Under the pieces are notes generated by a model. The model saw only the letters and a program-made list of their open reading frames with translations, was not told the DNA's origin and did no database searches. A stretch of 64,000 bases of DNA from Gracilibacillus massiliensis (GTDB lineage: Bacteria; Bacillota; Bacilli; Bacillales; Amphibacillaceae). The translations under genes and the position numbers were made by a program. Every line of letters begins with the position of its first letter. The first letter of the stretch is position 1. This document shows, one piece after another, positions 44,100 through 53,761 of this stretch. The DNA lies in assembly GCF_001458115.1 (NCBI RefSeq), contig NZ_CZRP01000013.1, forward strand, positions 1,380,779 to 1,444,778. Reading direction: 5' to 3'.

Positions 44100-45723
44100 C
44101 TAAGATGTTACTGGAGAAATAACCTCTCTCCCCAATGTATAACCTATTATAAACGCTGCTGCAAATCCTAAAGCACCTAACAATGCTGCTCCAAAGACAA
44201 GAACAGCGTAACATAACGCAGCAATAACTATTACAGCCACGAAAGTAAATGCAGCATTTTCAAGAGCATCTAGAGTTTCTTTGGTAATATGCATTTCATG
44301 TTCTAAGGTGATTATTTCCCTTATCTTCCACTCTCCATGTCCTGTGTCTGTTAAAAACTCCATTTCAAAAGGTTTAATTACAAAACCACTTAATTTCGGA
44401 CTGATTTCTAATACTGAAACACGTATTTCCTCGATATTATCTGTTAATTTTAGGAATGTGTCCGACATCGCAGCAACTTCATCTTTATCTGCAGCAGACG
44501 TATAAAATTCCATCATTTTGTCTAATCCTTTTGCTGCAAATGAGTCAAATAAATCCTCTGGAGTAAAGCCTTGAAATGATTTTAAATTCCAATTGACACT
44601 TCCCTCTTTCTCTAAGTGAGCCTGGTATTTAAACTTTACCCCACCAACTTCAAAAGGCGATTCGATTCCTGGCAAGATAGGATTAGACTCAGATAGCTCA
44701 TCTACAACATTAAAAGCTCTAGAGATAAAAGAACTAGGTTTAATTTTAACTTCTTCATTCTCAGGTGGAAAAATGGCTTTAATTGCATCTACTGTCGCCC
44801 TTGCCATTTCTTCAATTTTATCTTGGTCTTTTAAAATATTCGCATCTATAGAGTTATCAATAAAACCATGTTCAATTAATACCGATGGCATGTTTGCTTC
44901 TCGAATAACATGATAATAATCTCCATTTTCACCCTGTCTCGATTTGGTCCCTCTACTTACAAAAATATTGGATAGGTTTTTCATAATTTCTTCTGCTAGT
45001 GTCTTACTAGGTCCTCCATATATACTATGAAACACTTCTGCGCCTCTTCCTCCACCAGCATTAATATGGTTGGATATATATAACTCTGCTCCCCAATTAT
45101 TTGCTGCTCTTGTTCTATCTGATAAGGATATAAAATTATCCTCAGCTCGAGTTACTCCAACGATATAACCTTCTTCAAACAGCAATTCTTGTTGACGTTT
45201 TGAAATTTGTAGAACTAAATCTTTTTCTCTGAGACCATGTCCTACTGCACCTGGATCGTGCCCACCATGTCCAGCGTCAATAATTATTTTCTTTAATTTA
45301 CCCGCAGGGGCCGAGCCTCCCCCAGATCCTCCACTATTTCCAGGATGAGAAGTGGAAAATAAGGAATTCCATGTCATACTCCCTACGATACCGTCTACAT
45401 CTAGCCCCATATCATGTTGATATGCTTCCACTGCACGACTGGTCATAGGGCCAAATATACCGTCAACTGTTCCTAAAGAATAACCGCGGTCTTTTAGTTT
45501 TTGTTGGATTTGCTGAACAGCATTACCCGTGTCTCCTTCTCGAACTAAACACGGATATTAAGCAAGTGAATTCTGTAGTCGCACAGACACTTCCATTATT
45601 GGCCAAAACATTTTCTCCTTGCATTTCTCCATTGAATAATATCTGTGTAATCACTCCTAAACTAGCAAGCCCAAACAAACGGAATGTGTGTTCTGGTAAC
45701 CATTCTGCTTCTTTGATAAAACT
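44100..45723 (-). pseudogene. Frameshifted N-acetylmuramoyl-L-alanine amidase gene
   Basis: The main frame ends in an intact amidase_3 domain: KKIIIDAGHGGHDPGAVGHG, SLSDRTRAANNW, YISNHINAGGG and VLIEHGFIDNS hold the zinc ligands and catalytic Glu. A peptidoglycan-binding domain precedes it (VREGDTGNAVQQIQQKL to GLDVDGIVGSMTW), but its first part has no start codon in this frame. The upstream part continues in another frame (FRLFGLASLGVITQILFNGE to SVCATTEFTCLI), so a frameshift lies near 45545-45570. Even that segment lacks a start. The C-terminal 200 residues are unusual, with a hydrophobic Ala/Gly-rich end. An ATG at 45446 could still give the amidase without signal. Confidence 0.65.
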
Positions 45724-45834
45724 TTAATGGTAAATGACTTTATCATTAAAACTTTAAAAATATTAAAAAAAATCATATATCTTACATGCTATTTAATGTA
45801 TAATAATACCAAGAAGTTAAAAGGGGTGGTAGAT

Positions 45835-46590
45835 ATGGAACAATATAAATTTGAGCCTAAAGTTAGTGAAACGATTGTAAATGCTATTGTGGATGGATAC
45901 CGTGATTATGTTGAACACCGGAAAGACCGCTATGAAAAGATGACTATTAGCTCTGCCTTCGCATGGACTAAAGGAAACTTCATAGAGAGTAAAATTGCAG
46001 AAATGAGCCCTACACTTAATTTAACTTATAAAACAGCCAAAGCCGGACTAACTTGGGATTACTTACAATTCATTCATGGAGATACGAAGAAACTTTTTCT
46101 TATCAAGAATGCAGCCTATTTCAATGAAGATTGTTTCTCTCAAGCATTATTACCAAATAAAAAGAAAAGTAAAGGCCGAGATCGAACATACTTACATGAA
46201 CTGTCTAAGATAAATCAAGATCTCGAATTTACATGTGATAATCCATTGCAATTTTCAAATTCTGGTCGACAAGGCGAACAACTCTCCCTTTTTGTGCCTG
46301 AAAAGCAGATAAAAGATGAATTGGAACAATTTCAAGATACTTATAGCGAATTTCACATTCTTACCTACAAAATTGATGATGCACGTCAAATTTCTGAGAT
46401 TATGCATTTTTTACCTAACCCAGAGAACAATATAGCATATAGAATTGAAGATCTTTCCGAATATATTTCTGGTTCAGAGTTAACAGATGAAGAACGGGAA
46501 ATTATTGCACCAGAACAAGACAGTGGTATAATAGATCCTGCAGCTTTTGATATCGGCATTCTCGAGGATGAGGATGAAGAAAGCAATTAG
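45835..46590 (+). CDS. Unknown protein paired with an XRE/ImmA gene (possibly DUF5986)
   Basis: Protein of 251 residues. It has a globular N-terminal part (FEPKVSETIVNAIVDGYRDY; SSAFAWTKGNFIESKIAEM) and an acidic C-terminal tail (GILEDEDEESN). It resembles proteins annotated as DUF5986, found next to XRE/ImmA genes, but I cannot prove this by eye. The frame opens at 45727, but AAAGGGGTGG before the ATG at 45835 and a TATAAT at 45799-45804 place the start here. The XRE-metallopeptidase gene follows 27 bp later. The pair may be a toxin-antitoxin or phage-response unit. Confidence 0.65.
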   Translation: MEQYKFEPKVSETIVNAIVDGYRDYVEHRKDRYEKMTISSAFAWTKGNFIESKIAEMSPTLNLTYKTAKAGLTWDYLQFIHGDTKKLFLIKNAAYFNEDCFSQALLPNKKKSKGRDRTYLHELSKINQDLEFTCDNPLQFSNSGRQGEQLSLFVPEKQIKDELEQFQDTYSEFHILTYKIDDARQISEIMHFLPNPENNIAYRIEDLSEYISGSELTDEEREIIAPEQDSGIIDPAAFDIGILEDEDEESN

Positions 46591-46617
46591 AGTAAAATTT
46601 AGATAAGGGGGCGCGTT

Positions 46618-47817
46618 ATGTTTATTGGTGAAAATTTAACTAATCTTCGTATCATGCATGGATATTCACGTAAGCAGCTCTCTGAAAAGTTAAATCTAAC
46701 GGAACAAGCGATTTGGCAATATGAAAATAATTACACAACTCCTAAAATGCAAATTGTGAATGATTTAAAATCAATCTTTCATGTGAAAAGTAAATACTTT
46801 TACAATAAGGATGTTCTAAATCGTTATTTCACATCGGAAAATATTCCTTTTATGAATATTGCATATCGTTCAAAAGTAATCAATGTTATCTCAAAAACAC
46901 AAACTGAAGCGAAACACGTTGAATATTTAGATAGTTTTGTTAACTATACAACAGCTCAATTAAATCTTCCCACACTAAAAATTATTCAATTAAGAGACGA
47001 AGTAGTTAATTACCTGAACTCCTCAACAGACGAAAGAAACAAGCAAATTAACATTGTTGCTAAGCTCGCGCGACAAAAACTGAGCTTTCAAACTGACTCA
47101 AATGAAGATTTAATGTTTTTAATAGAAAAAAGTGGTGTGTTTATTTTTGAAAAGGCTATTGGTGAAGAAATAGATGCCTATAGTTTATGGACAAAACAAG
47201 ATCGACCTTTTATTATATTAGGTAACATGAAATGTTCAGCAGTGCGCAGAAACTTTGATATTGCACATGAACTCGCTCATTTATTACTCCATTATAAAGT
47301 GGAATTTACAAACCTGAATCGAAAAGAGCACAAGGCTATAGAGAATGAAGCCAACCTCTTTGCTGGTGCCTTTTTATTACCTGAAGAGACGTTTTTAGAG
47401 GATATGCAAACTATTGCTTACCCTACAAATCCTGATGCATATATAGATTTAAAGAAAAAATGGAAAGTTTCTCTTCAGGTTTTAGGTTATCGAGCTGCTC
47501 ATTTAGGTGTATTAGATGCAAAAAAACATCGGAACTTTTATGCAGCTCTTCATCGAAAAGGGTATTTAGAGAGGGAACCATTAGATGAATCTCTAGCGAT
47601 CCAAAAGCCTCAAAAGATAAAATCTATTATTGATTTAGTTGTTAATAAAGGATTAGTTGACATACGTGAAATGATGGATAAAGATTGGATGGTGGAAACT
47701 TCATTTTTCCATCGTATCACTGGTATTGAATTAGAATTTTTCAATAACTATCTGAAGCATGATCACGATTTTGAGTTAGGAAATGTTAAAGAGATGCCTA
47801 TCAATATTACTAATTAA
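46618..47817 (+). CDS. XRE helix-turn-helix plus ImmA/IrrE metallopeptidase protein
   Basis: Protein of 399 residues. N-terminal Cro/CI-type HTH (NLRIMHGYSRKQLSEKLNL, TEQAIWQYENNYTTPKMQ) at residues 8-55. The ImmA/IrrE-type zinc peptidase has FDIAHELAHLLLHY, with HExxH at H217-H221, and ENEANLFAGAFLLPEETF with the third ligand Glu. The long C-terminal region is of unknown role. Such fusions cleave repressors or antitoxins after DNA damage or phage entry. It likely regulates its neighbour, and a terminator follows. Two-gene defence units such as RosmerTA have a similar plan, but identity is not shown. Confidence 0.83.
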   Translation: MFIGENLTNLRIMHGYSRKQLSEKLNLTEQAIWQYENNYTTPKMQIVNDLKSIFHVKSKYFYNKDVLNRYFTSENIPFMNIAYRSKVINVISKTQTEAKHVEYLDSFVNYTTAQLNLPTLKIIQLRDEVVNYLNSSTDERNKQINIVAKLARQKLSFQTDSNEDLMFLIEKSGVFIFEKAIGEEIDAYSLWTKQDRPFIILGNMKCSAVRRNFDIAHELAHLLLHYKVEFTNLNRKEHKAIENEANLFAGAFLLPEETFLEDMQTIAYPTNPDAYIDLKKKWKVSLQVLGYRAAHLGVLDAKKHRNFYAALHRKGYLEREPLDESLAIQKPQKIKSIIDLVVNKGLVDIREMMDKDWMVETSFFHRITGIELEFFNNYLKHDHDFELGNVKEMPINITN

Positions 47818-47820
47818 ACC

Positions 47821-47870
47821 GAACAGGTAAATCCATTTAATTTTGACGGATCTACCTGTTCTTATATTTT
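47821..47870 (+). terminator. Terminator after the XRE/ImmA gene
   Basis: Arms GAACAGGTA / TACCTGTTC, with further pairing inside, followed by a T-rich run. The rest of 47871-48064 shows no gene; a GTG frame of 12 codons after AGGAGG at about 47976 is too short to support. Confidence 0.75.
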
Positions 47871-48064
47871 TCCTTAGCAAGTTCCCAACATTGTTTTTCT
47901 TGGATCAAGTGGAATTTAATGGTGAGCATTCTTAAAGAGTTAACGTATAAGTTGGCGTATTAGGAGGTCACACCCGTGAATTCAGCAATTAGGAAAAGCA
48001 CGATAGTCAATTAATTCCTTTTAAATAAACTACTCATCAGAATCAGCTTGCCATCAATAAAAAA

Positions 48065-48104
48065 CCAGGAACCACAAAAGACATTTGTCTAAGATAGTTC
48101 CTGG
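48065..48104 (-). terminator. Terminator of the sucrose operon
   Basis: Stem CCAGGAAC / GTTCCTGG. On the minus strand it is followed by TTTTTTATT and lies just after the fructokinase stop. Confidence 0.78.
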
Positions 48105-48112
48105 CCTTATTA

Positions 48113-49081
48113 TTATCTCTTACTTTCAGTCATAAAAATTTCCACTTCCTCCGTCGTTGGCAAAGCACTAATCGCACCATGCTTCGTTGTAACCATTGCT
48201 GCTACAGCATTAGCAAATCTCCCCATAGCACCTAATTCATCTGGTGTTAAGTCGATAAGCTTTTTATCCATTAATGAAAATTGATATAAAAAGGCTCCGA
48301 TAAAAGAATCCCCTGCGCCTGTTGTATCAATGGATGGCACATCAAATCCTGGCACATTTATTTTCTTGTCACCTATAAAAAACGTCACTCCCTCTTTACC
48401 TTTTGTTAGAATTAATAACTGAATCGGTTGAGACAATAGGTGATTAATTGCTTCTTCTTCTGTATCTGCTCCTGTAATAAACCTTAGCTCATCATCACTT
48501 ACTTTTAAAATGTCCGCATATGGAATGAATTCTTGAATCGTTTGCGCATATACTACTTGATCCTCCCAAAGATTTTTTCTTACATTAGGATCAAAAACTA
48601 CTAATCCGCCTTCTTCCTTTACTTTTTTAATAGCTTCGATATGCGCATATTTCACTTCGCTTTCAATCAAACTGACAGAGCAAAAATGTAAAATATCATT
48701 ATCCGTAAAGGGAATCGTTTCTATATACTTTCTATCTAGAAGCATATCAGCACTAGGTTTCCGATAAAAAGCAAATTCTCGCTCGCCGCCCTTTTTTAAC
48801 GCAACAAATGCTAATGCTGTGTTGGCTTTATTCGTGTGTAGCATGTGGGTCACATCTACGCTATTCTCAGCTAATACATTTTTTAAGTAGTAGCCAAACA
48901 TATCTTCACCAACTTGACCAATAAAAGCACTCTTGCCTCCCAATTTTGCAATGGTAGCTGCAACATTAGCAGGTGCGCCTCCAGGTACTTTTTTAAAACT
49001 TTCGACCTCACTCATCGGCACGTCTACTTCATGAGGAATAAAATCGATTAAAGCCTCTCCAATTGTATATACCTTTTTCAT
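48113..49081 (-). CDS. scrK: Fructokinase (PfkB/ribokinase family)
   Basis: Sugar kinase of 322 residues from the chosen start. The N-terminal motif is FKKVPGGAPANVAATIAKLGG, and the C-terminal signature is PSIDTTGAGDSFIGAFLYQF with the catalytic Asp. It phosphorylates fructose released by the upstream GH32 enzyme. The frame opens at 49102, but the ATG at 49081 lies 2 bases after the GH32 stop with GAGG upstream. It is last in the operon. Confidence 0.87.
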   Translation of the reverse strand: MKKVYTIGEALIDFIPHEVDVPMSEVESFKKVPGGAPANVAATIAKLGGKSAFIGQVGEDMFGYYLKNVLAENSVDVTHMLHTNKANTALAFVALKKGGEREFAFYRKPSADMLLDRKYIETIPFTDNDILHFCSVSLIESEVKYAHIEAIKKVKEEGGLVVFDPNVRKNLWEDQVVYAQTIQEFIPYADILKVSDDELRFITGADTEEEAINHLLSQPIQLLILTKGKEGVTFFIGDKKINVPGFDVPSIDTTGAGDSFIGAFLYQFSLMDKKLIDLTPDELGAMGRFANAVAAMVTTKHGAISALPTTEEVEIFMTESKR

Positions 49082-49083
49082 GA

Positions 49084-50565
49084 TTAAACCTCGATATCCC
49101 ATTTATCTAAACGATCAATCTCTATGTCACCTTCAGCGCTGATTAATATTTGATCCGCCTTTTTGGTTGGATAAATAGTAGACGTTAATGTGTATTTTCC
49201 TTGATTTGCAAATACTTCTATGGAGGACCGGTCAAGGAAAATCTCTAATTCGATTTTATGATTTTCGGGTTCACAATAAACAGAGCGTTTATATACATGT
49301 TCCTCTTCATTACCTACAAGCTCGATACCACTGTTTATCCGATTTAATTCTAGCAAACCTGTTTCACAATCATAGCTTACTAGTGTTTTCTCCACCTGAT
49401 TGGAACGAACTTCTAGGTCAATTCGTTTCCCAGCTGTTACATCTACTACTACTTCGATCGCACTCACTTCAGCTGATAATCCCTCAAGCGCTTTTGTTTC
49501 ATCAGATACTTTAATCGTCTTGTAGCTTTGTTTATTGGTATAGTATTTTTTGATTTCAGCAACAGGTCGCTGATAGACGTGATTGTTTTTTATAAAAAGT
49601 TCCCTTGGTAATGTCATCGAACCTGCCCAACCATGTTGTTCCGTATCGGTTGGAATGTTTCTTCCCCACATTTGCATCCAGGAAATCATGATTCTTCTAT
49701 TTTTGTCATCTTCAATCGTTTGTGGCGCATAGAAATCAAGACCATAATCCAACTCTTCCACCGTTTCTTTATGAAAAATTCCTTTTTGCCAATCCATTTC
49801 TCCTATCATAGCGAGAACAGAGTGGGTATTGAGGAAATTATTTTCTTTTTTAGGTAATCCTTCAACGGAAAACAGCAGAACATCCTTACCGTCTAATTCG
49901 AATAGATCAGGGCACTCCCACATTGGACCTTCCTCTTTATCCCCTTTTAACATGACAGAAACAAACTCCCAATCCAGTAAATCCTTCGATTTATACAAAA
50001 GAATTTGTCCGCCACCTTCTTCCTGCTTGGAAGCAATTAGAGAATAGTAGAAATCGCCCTTTTTCACTACTTTCGGATCTCTAAAGTCTTGTGGTTTTGC
50101 ATTTTCCGGCAAATCCGCTTCCGTTATAACTGGATTTTGTTTCACTTTCTCAAAGTGAATGCCATCAGAGGACACAGCGATACATTGCACTTGCCTTAAA
50201 TCTTCTTCTGACTCACCTTCAATGTGGCCCGTGTACATCAAATAGAGTTTGCCATCCTTTTCGATCGCTGTTCCCGAAAAACAACCATCTTTATCATAGG
50301 GCTGATCAGGGGCTAGTGCGACCGGAACTGTTTCCCATGTGACTAAATCTTTACTTTTTGCGTGACCCCAGTGCATCGGTCCCCATACCGCTTTATACGG
50401 ATAATATTGATAAAATAAATGATATTCACCTTTATAGTATATAAATCCGTTTGGATCATTAATCCATCCAATCGGTGCCATTACATGATAGTCATTTCTA
50501 TAGTCAGCTATCACACTTGTTCTATTTTCCTCAATATAGTTGTTTGCTTGTTGTAGTGTGTACAT
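49084..50565 (-). CDS. GH32 sucrose/fructan hydrolase
   Basis: Glycoside hydrolase family 32 enzyme of 493 residues, a five-bladed beta-propeller with a C-terminal beta-sandwich. The nucleophile Asp37 is in GWINDPNGFIYYKGEYHLF. FRDPKVVKKGDFYY holds the transition-state Asp, and MWECPDLFELDGKD has the acid/base Glu. There is no signal peptide, so it works inside the cell on imported sucrose, sucrose phosphate or short fructans. Supply by an ABC importer rather than a PTS suggests an unphosphorylated substrate. Confidence 0.9.
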   Translation of the reverse strand: MYTLQQANNYIEENRTSVIADYRNDYHVMAPIGWINDPNGFIYYKGEYHLFYQYYPYKAVWGPMHWGHAKSKDLVTWETVPVALAPDQPYDKDGCFSGTAIEKDGKLYLMYTGHIEGESEEDLRQVQCIAVSSDGIHFEKVKQNPVITEADLPENAKPQDFRDPKVVKKGDFYYSLIASKQEEGGGQILLYKSKDLLDWEFVSVMLKGDKEEGPMWECPDLFELDGKDVLLFSVEGLPKKENNFLNTHSVLAMIGEMDWQKGIFHKETVEELDYGLDFYAPQTIEDDKNRRIMISWMQMWGRNIPTDTEQHGWAGSMTLPRELFIKNNHVYQRPVAEIKKYYTNKQSYKTIKVSDETKALEGLSAEVSAIEVVVDVTAGKRIDLEVRSNQVEKTLVSYDCETGLLELNRINSGIELVGNEEEHVYKRSVYCEPENHKIELEIFLDRSSIEVFANQGKYTLTSTIYPTKKADQILISAEGDIEIDRLDKWDIEV

Positions 50566-50588
50566 TATAATCCCCCTTTTAATTTTCT

Positions 50589-51431
50589 CTATTTAATTCC
50601 AGTTCCAGAGCCACCAAGTCCCTGAAGTATATATTTCTGAGCAACTATATAAACGATAATTAGTGGTATTGTTGAAATCGTAAGGATAGCCATTACCTGA
50701 TTGGTATAAACAGGCTCGGTTGTATTGATATTTGTAATAGCTACCTGGAGTGGAAACTTTTCTGTATCTGTTAATACCATTAACGGCCATAAGTAGTCAT
50801 TCCAACTAGCGATAAAGGATAGTGTTCCGACCGTAGCCACTGCAGGTTTAGACATTGGTAATACAATCTTCCAAAAAATAGTCCAATTGTTTGCCCCATC
50901 TAGTTTGACCGATTCAATAATTTCTTCTGGTACTGCCTTGAAAAAGTTTCTAAATAAGTATATGAAAAACATGTTCCCAATCATCGGTAATACAACCGCT
51001 ATTCGTGAATTAAGAATGCCTAATGTATGTGCAACTGTAAACTGGGTAATAATGATGGTTTCCACCGGCACAATTAACAGAACTAGCAATAAACCGAATA
51101 ACAGCTTTTTACCTCTAAATTCAAATTTTGCAAAAGCAAATCCTGCCATCGCATTCACTATAATAGAACCTATCGTAATCGTTACTGCATAGATAACACT
51201 ATTGATCACATATTGTGGGATACTAAATCTAGAGAATAATTCTTTATAGGTTAAAAACCACTGTGAAACATCAAGTGATGGAAGTAAGGCCTGGATGTTG
51301 TCCATATCAAGATAGATCTCGCCTTCAGGTTTCATGGAGGAAACGACCATCCATAACATCGGAAAAAGGAATATACAAGCTAACAGAATAAGGAAAAAAT
51401 ATTCAATTGATATCTTAAGTTTCTTGTTCAT
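50589..51431 (-). CDS. Sugar ABC permease, MalG type (sucrose/fructan)
   Basis: Permease of 280 residues with six helices (first: YFFLILLACIFLFPMLWMVVSS). The EAA loop is EEIIESVKLDGANNWTIFWKIVLPM, about residues 174-198. It overlaps the MalF-type gene by one base. No ATPase gene is linked, so a shared ATPase (MsmX-like) is expected. Confidence 0.88.
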   Translation of the reverse strand: MNKKLKISIEYFFLILLACIFLFPMLWMVVSSMKPEGEIYLDMDNIQALLPSLDVSQWFLTYKELFSRFSIPQYVINSVIYAVTITIGSIIVNAMAGFAFAKFEFRGKKLLFGLLLVLLIVPVETIIITQFTVAHTLGILNSRIAVVLPMIGNMFFIYLFRNFFKAVPEEIIESVKLDGANNWTIFWKIVLPMSKPAVATVGTLSFIASWNDYLWPLMVLTDTEKFPLQVAITNINTTEPVYTNQVMAILTISTIPLIIVYIVAQKYILQGLGGSGTGIK

Positions 51432-52306
51432 TACATGTCATCCTCCTTCGTTAACCTGCTTTGCAGCAATGTTATAATTCCAATGATGATACCAAAAATA
51501 ACCGTCATTGCACTCGCGTATCCAATCATTCGATCTGAAAACCCTGCTTGGTAAATATAATAAACCGGTGTCATCGTAGAATTCATTGGTCCACCTTGTG
51601 TCATAACCATTGGCTGGATGATTAATTTAAATGCGGAGATTAACGTTGTAATCATAATTAAAACAGAAGTCGGCTTTAACAAAGGCAACGTAATATGAAT
51701 AAAGTTCTGCCATTTGTTAACCCCATCAATTTTACCTGCTTCATATACAGTAGCTGGGATATTTTGAAGCCCCGCTAAGAAAATTAACATTTGATAACCT
51801 GCACCCTGCCAAGCGGAAACAAACACAATCGTGATCATTGCTTGCTTTGGACTGCTTAAGAATGGCTGAGCATCGATTCCGATATTGGTTAGTACGCTAT
51901 TAATCAAACCTTCAGATGGATTTAATAGATACAACCACAGGACTGATATAACTACCAATGACAAGACTACCGGAGAAAAGTAGGCAACCTTAAAGAACAT
52001 ATTTCCTTTTCTTGGTTTATTAATTAACAACGCTAATCCTAAGGCTGCACCTATTTGGATTGGAATAACGAAAACAACAAACAGGACGATATTTTTTAAA
52101 CTTTGAATAAAAATCGGATCTTTAAAGATTTCAATGAAATTTTGCAATCCAATAAATTGTCGCTGATCCGGTGTTAATAAATAATAATCCGTAAATGCAT
52201 AATAAATAGCCATTAAGGCAGGTATAACCAGGAAAGCTCCTAATAATACTAGAGCAGGTGTTAAAAATAAATATGCTGATAGATTCTCCCTTTTATTAAT
52301 GTTCAT
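51431..52306 (-). CDS. Sugar ABC permease, MalF type (sucrose/fructan)
   Basis: Permease of 291 residues with six helices (first: AYLFLTPALVLLGAFLVIPALMA). The EAA loop is ATVYEAGKIDGVNKWQNFIHITLPL. It lies between the binding-protein gene and the MalG-type permease. A strong hairpin separates it from the binding-protein gene. Confidence 0.88.
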   Translation of the reverse strand: MNINKRENLSAYLFLTPALVLLGAFLVIPALMAIYYAFTDYYLLTPDQRQFIGLQNFIEIFKDPIFIQSLKNIVLFVVFVIPIQIGAALGLALLINKPRKGNMFFKVAYFSPVVLSLVVISVLWLYLLNPSEGLINSVLTNIGIDAQPFLSSPKQAMITIVFVSAWQGAGYQMLIFLAGLQNIPATVYEAGKIDGVNKWQNFIHITLPLLKPTSVLIMITTLISAFKLIIQPMVMTQGGPMNSTMTPVYYIYQAGFSDRMIGYASAMTVIFGIIIGIITLLQSRLTKEDDM

Positions 52307-52328
52307 CGGTCAAAACTCCTTTTAAAGA

Positions 52329-52355
52329 TTCCGACTTGGATTAACCAAGTCGGAG
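52329..52355 (-). terminator. Intercistronic hairpin after the sucrose-binding protein gene
   Basis: Perfect 11-base stem TTCCGACTTGG / CCAAGTCGGAG (allowing the end pair), with a 5-base loop. No T tract follows, so it probably tunes message stability between binding protein and permeases. Confidence 0.6.
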
Positions 52356-52364
52356 TAACCTATC

Positions 52365-53648
52365 TTATTTCAACGCTTTTTCCATTTGTTCGGTTTTTTC
52401 ATCTAATAATTGCTGTACATCACTATTTTCTTCATAATAAGCAGCATCACTGACTGTTTGTTGGAAAACTCTGCTTACTTGTGGATAGTTAGGTAAAACG
52501 GGTCTAGCATGTGCTGAGTTTTGGTTCTGCTGAATTAAAACATTCATTGGATCTGAAACTTGATCTTGCACCTCTTCCACAACAGAATGTGCTGCCGGAA
52601 GTACACTATTTGCTAAAGTAATTTCCGTTAAGGATTCTGTCGACGTCATAAAATCAATCAATGCACCAGCAGCTTCCTGTTTTTCAGATGAAGCAGCCAT
52701 CGCATATTGCCAGCTACCTGAAGGAGAAACTAACTCCTTTGTATCTGGAGATGTCGGGTATGGCATAACACCATATTCCACATCTGGATAATCCTCCATT
52801 TCAGCAATTGTCCATGAACCACCGAATTTCATTGCATACTCTCCAGTATGGAATCCTTTTTCAACTGGCGTAATTGTCGTGTATCCCTTTTTGACCATTT
52901 CCTGAATAAAGCTAAATGTTTTGACTGAATTTTCGTCATTAAAATGACCTTCTGCAGTTGAACCATCTTCTGATACTAAATTTCCACCTTGCGACCATAA
53001 GAATGGCGAGAAGGCATACATTAACCATTCACTTTTATCATCAAAGCCCATATCAATTGCTGCCGTATCATACGTATTAACTAACGTTTCACTAAGCTCC
53101 ATAAATTGATTCCAATCCCAAGGTTCTTCCACAGTTGGTAACGTAGATAAGTCAATACCTGCATCTTCAAACATCTGTTTATTATAGAAAATTCCAACCC
53201 CAGATTCTGAATACCCAACCGCATATAATTGATCGTTATAAGTACCTTGTTGAATAATACTTGGTAATAAGTCATCTTTATTTGTTATATAATCACCGAC
53301 TGGTGCAATCATTCCTGCTTCTGCATATGCCGCTGTATTAGGTCCATCCAATGTTAAAACATCTGGTAATGTATCTGTTGTTAAAGCGGCATTAATTTTA
53401 TCTTCGTATCCGCCGCCAGCTCCACTTCTCGGAATAAACTCAATCTTAGCGGTATACGTTCCTTCACTCTCTTCATTAAATCGATCAATAATACTTTGCA
53501 TTGCTTCGCCTTCAGGAGTTTCGTCTGAAGTGTGGACCCAAAGAGATACTTCATTATCACTAGCGCTTGATGATTCACCATCTCCACCACAAGCTGTAAC
53601 TATAATTGCCATCAACATTAGAACCGATAAAATCATAATCCTTTTCAT
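52365..53648 (-). CDS. Sugar ABC substrate-binding lipoprotein (sucrose/fructan)
   Basis: Solute-binding protein of 427 residues. The lipoprotein signal ends in VTAC with the lipidated Cys at residue 20, followed by a short Gly/Ser/Asp linker. Family 1 features are SLWVHTSDETPEGEAMQSII, TLPDVLTLDGPNTAAYAEAG and the C-terminal LDEKTEQMEKAL. It is the first structural gene of the operon, behind the LacI operator. AGGAGG lies before the start. Confidence 0.88.
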   Translation of the reverse strand: MKRIMILSVLMLMAIIVTACGGDGESSSASDNEVSLWVHTSDETPEGEAMQSIIDRFNEESEGTYTAKIEFIPRSGAGGGYEDKINAALTTDTLPDVLTLDGPNTAAYAEAGMIAPVGDYITNKDDLLPSIIQQGTYNDQLYAVGYSESGVGIFYNKQMFEDAGIDLSTLPTVEEPWDWNQFMELSETLVNTYDTAAIDMGFDDKSEWLMYAFSPFLWSQGGNLVSEDGSTAEGHFNDENSVKTFSFIQEMVKKGYTTITPVEKGFHTGEYAMKFGGSWTIAEMEDYPDVEYGVMPYPTSPDTKELVSPSGSWQYAMAASSEKQEAAGALIDFMTSTESLTEITLANSVLPAAHSVVEEVQDQVSDPMNVLIQQNQNSAHARPVLPNYPQVSRVFQQTVSDAAYYEENSDVQQLLDEKTEQMEKALK

Positions 53649-53673
53649 TTCAAATAACCTCCTAAAAATAATA

Positions 53674-53687
53674 TGTAACCGTGTACA
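53674..53687. promoter_or_regulatory. Possible catabolite-response (cre) site
   Basis: TGTAACCGTGTACA matches the CcpA cre pattern TGNAANCGNWNNCA except at one position. It lies between the LacI operator and the ribosome site of the first operon gene, so repression by preferred sugars is plausible. Confidence 0.45.
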
Positions 53688-53692
53688 ACGAA

Positions 53693-53737
53693 ATTATATG
53701 TCATCCGGTTTCATATGTCAACCGGATGACATATAAT
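53693..53737. promoter_or_regulatory. LacI-family operator: 18-bp perfect inverted repeat
   Basis: Arms ATTATATGTCATCCGGTT and AACCGGATGACATATAAT are exact reverse complements around a 9-base centre. The right half contains a tighter operator-like palindrome, ATGTCAACCGGATGACAT. It lies between the divergent-facing promoter region of the operon and the end of the lacI-type gene. Confidence 0.72.
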
Positions 53738-53761
53738 TTTAAAAAATAGACCACCTTACTG

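Noticed and set aside
47970-48015. Small gene starting at GTG after AGGAGG
   Set aside because: Only 12 codons, no similarity; the ribosome site probably is a leftover or chance.
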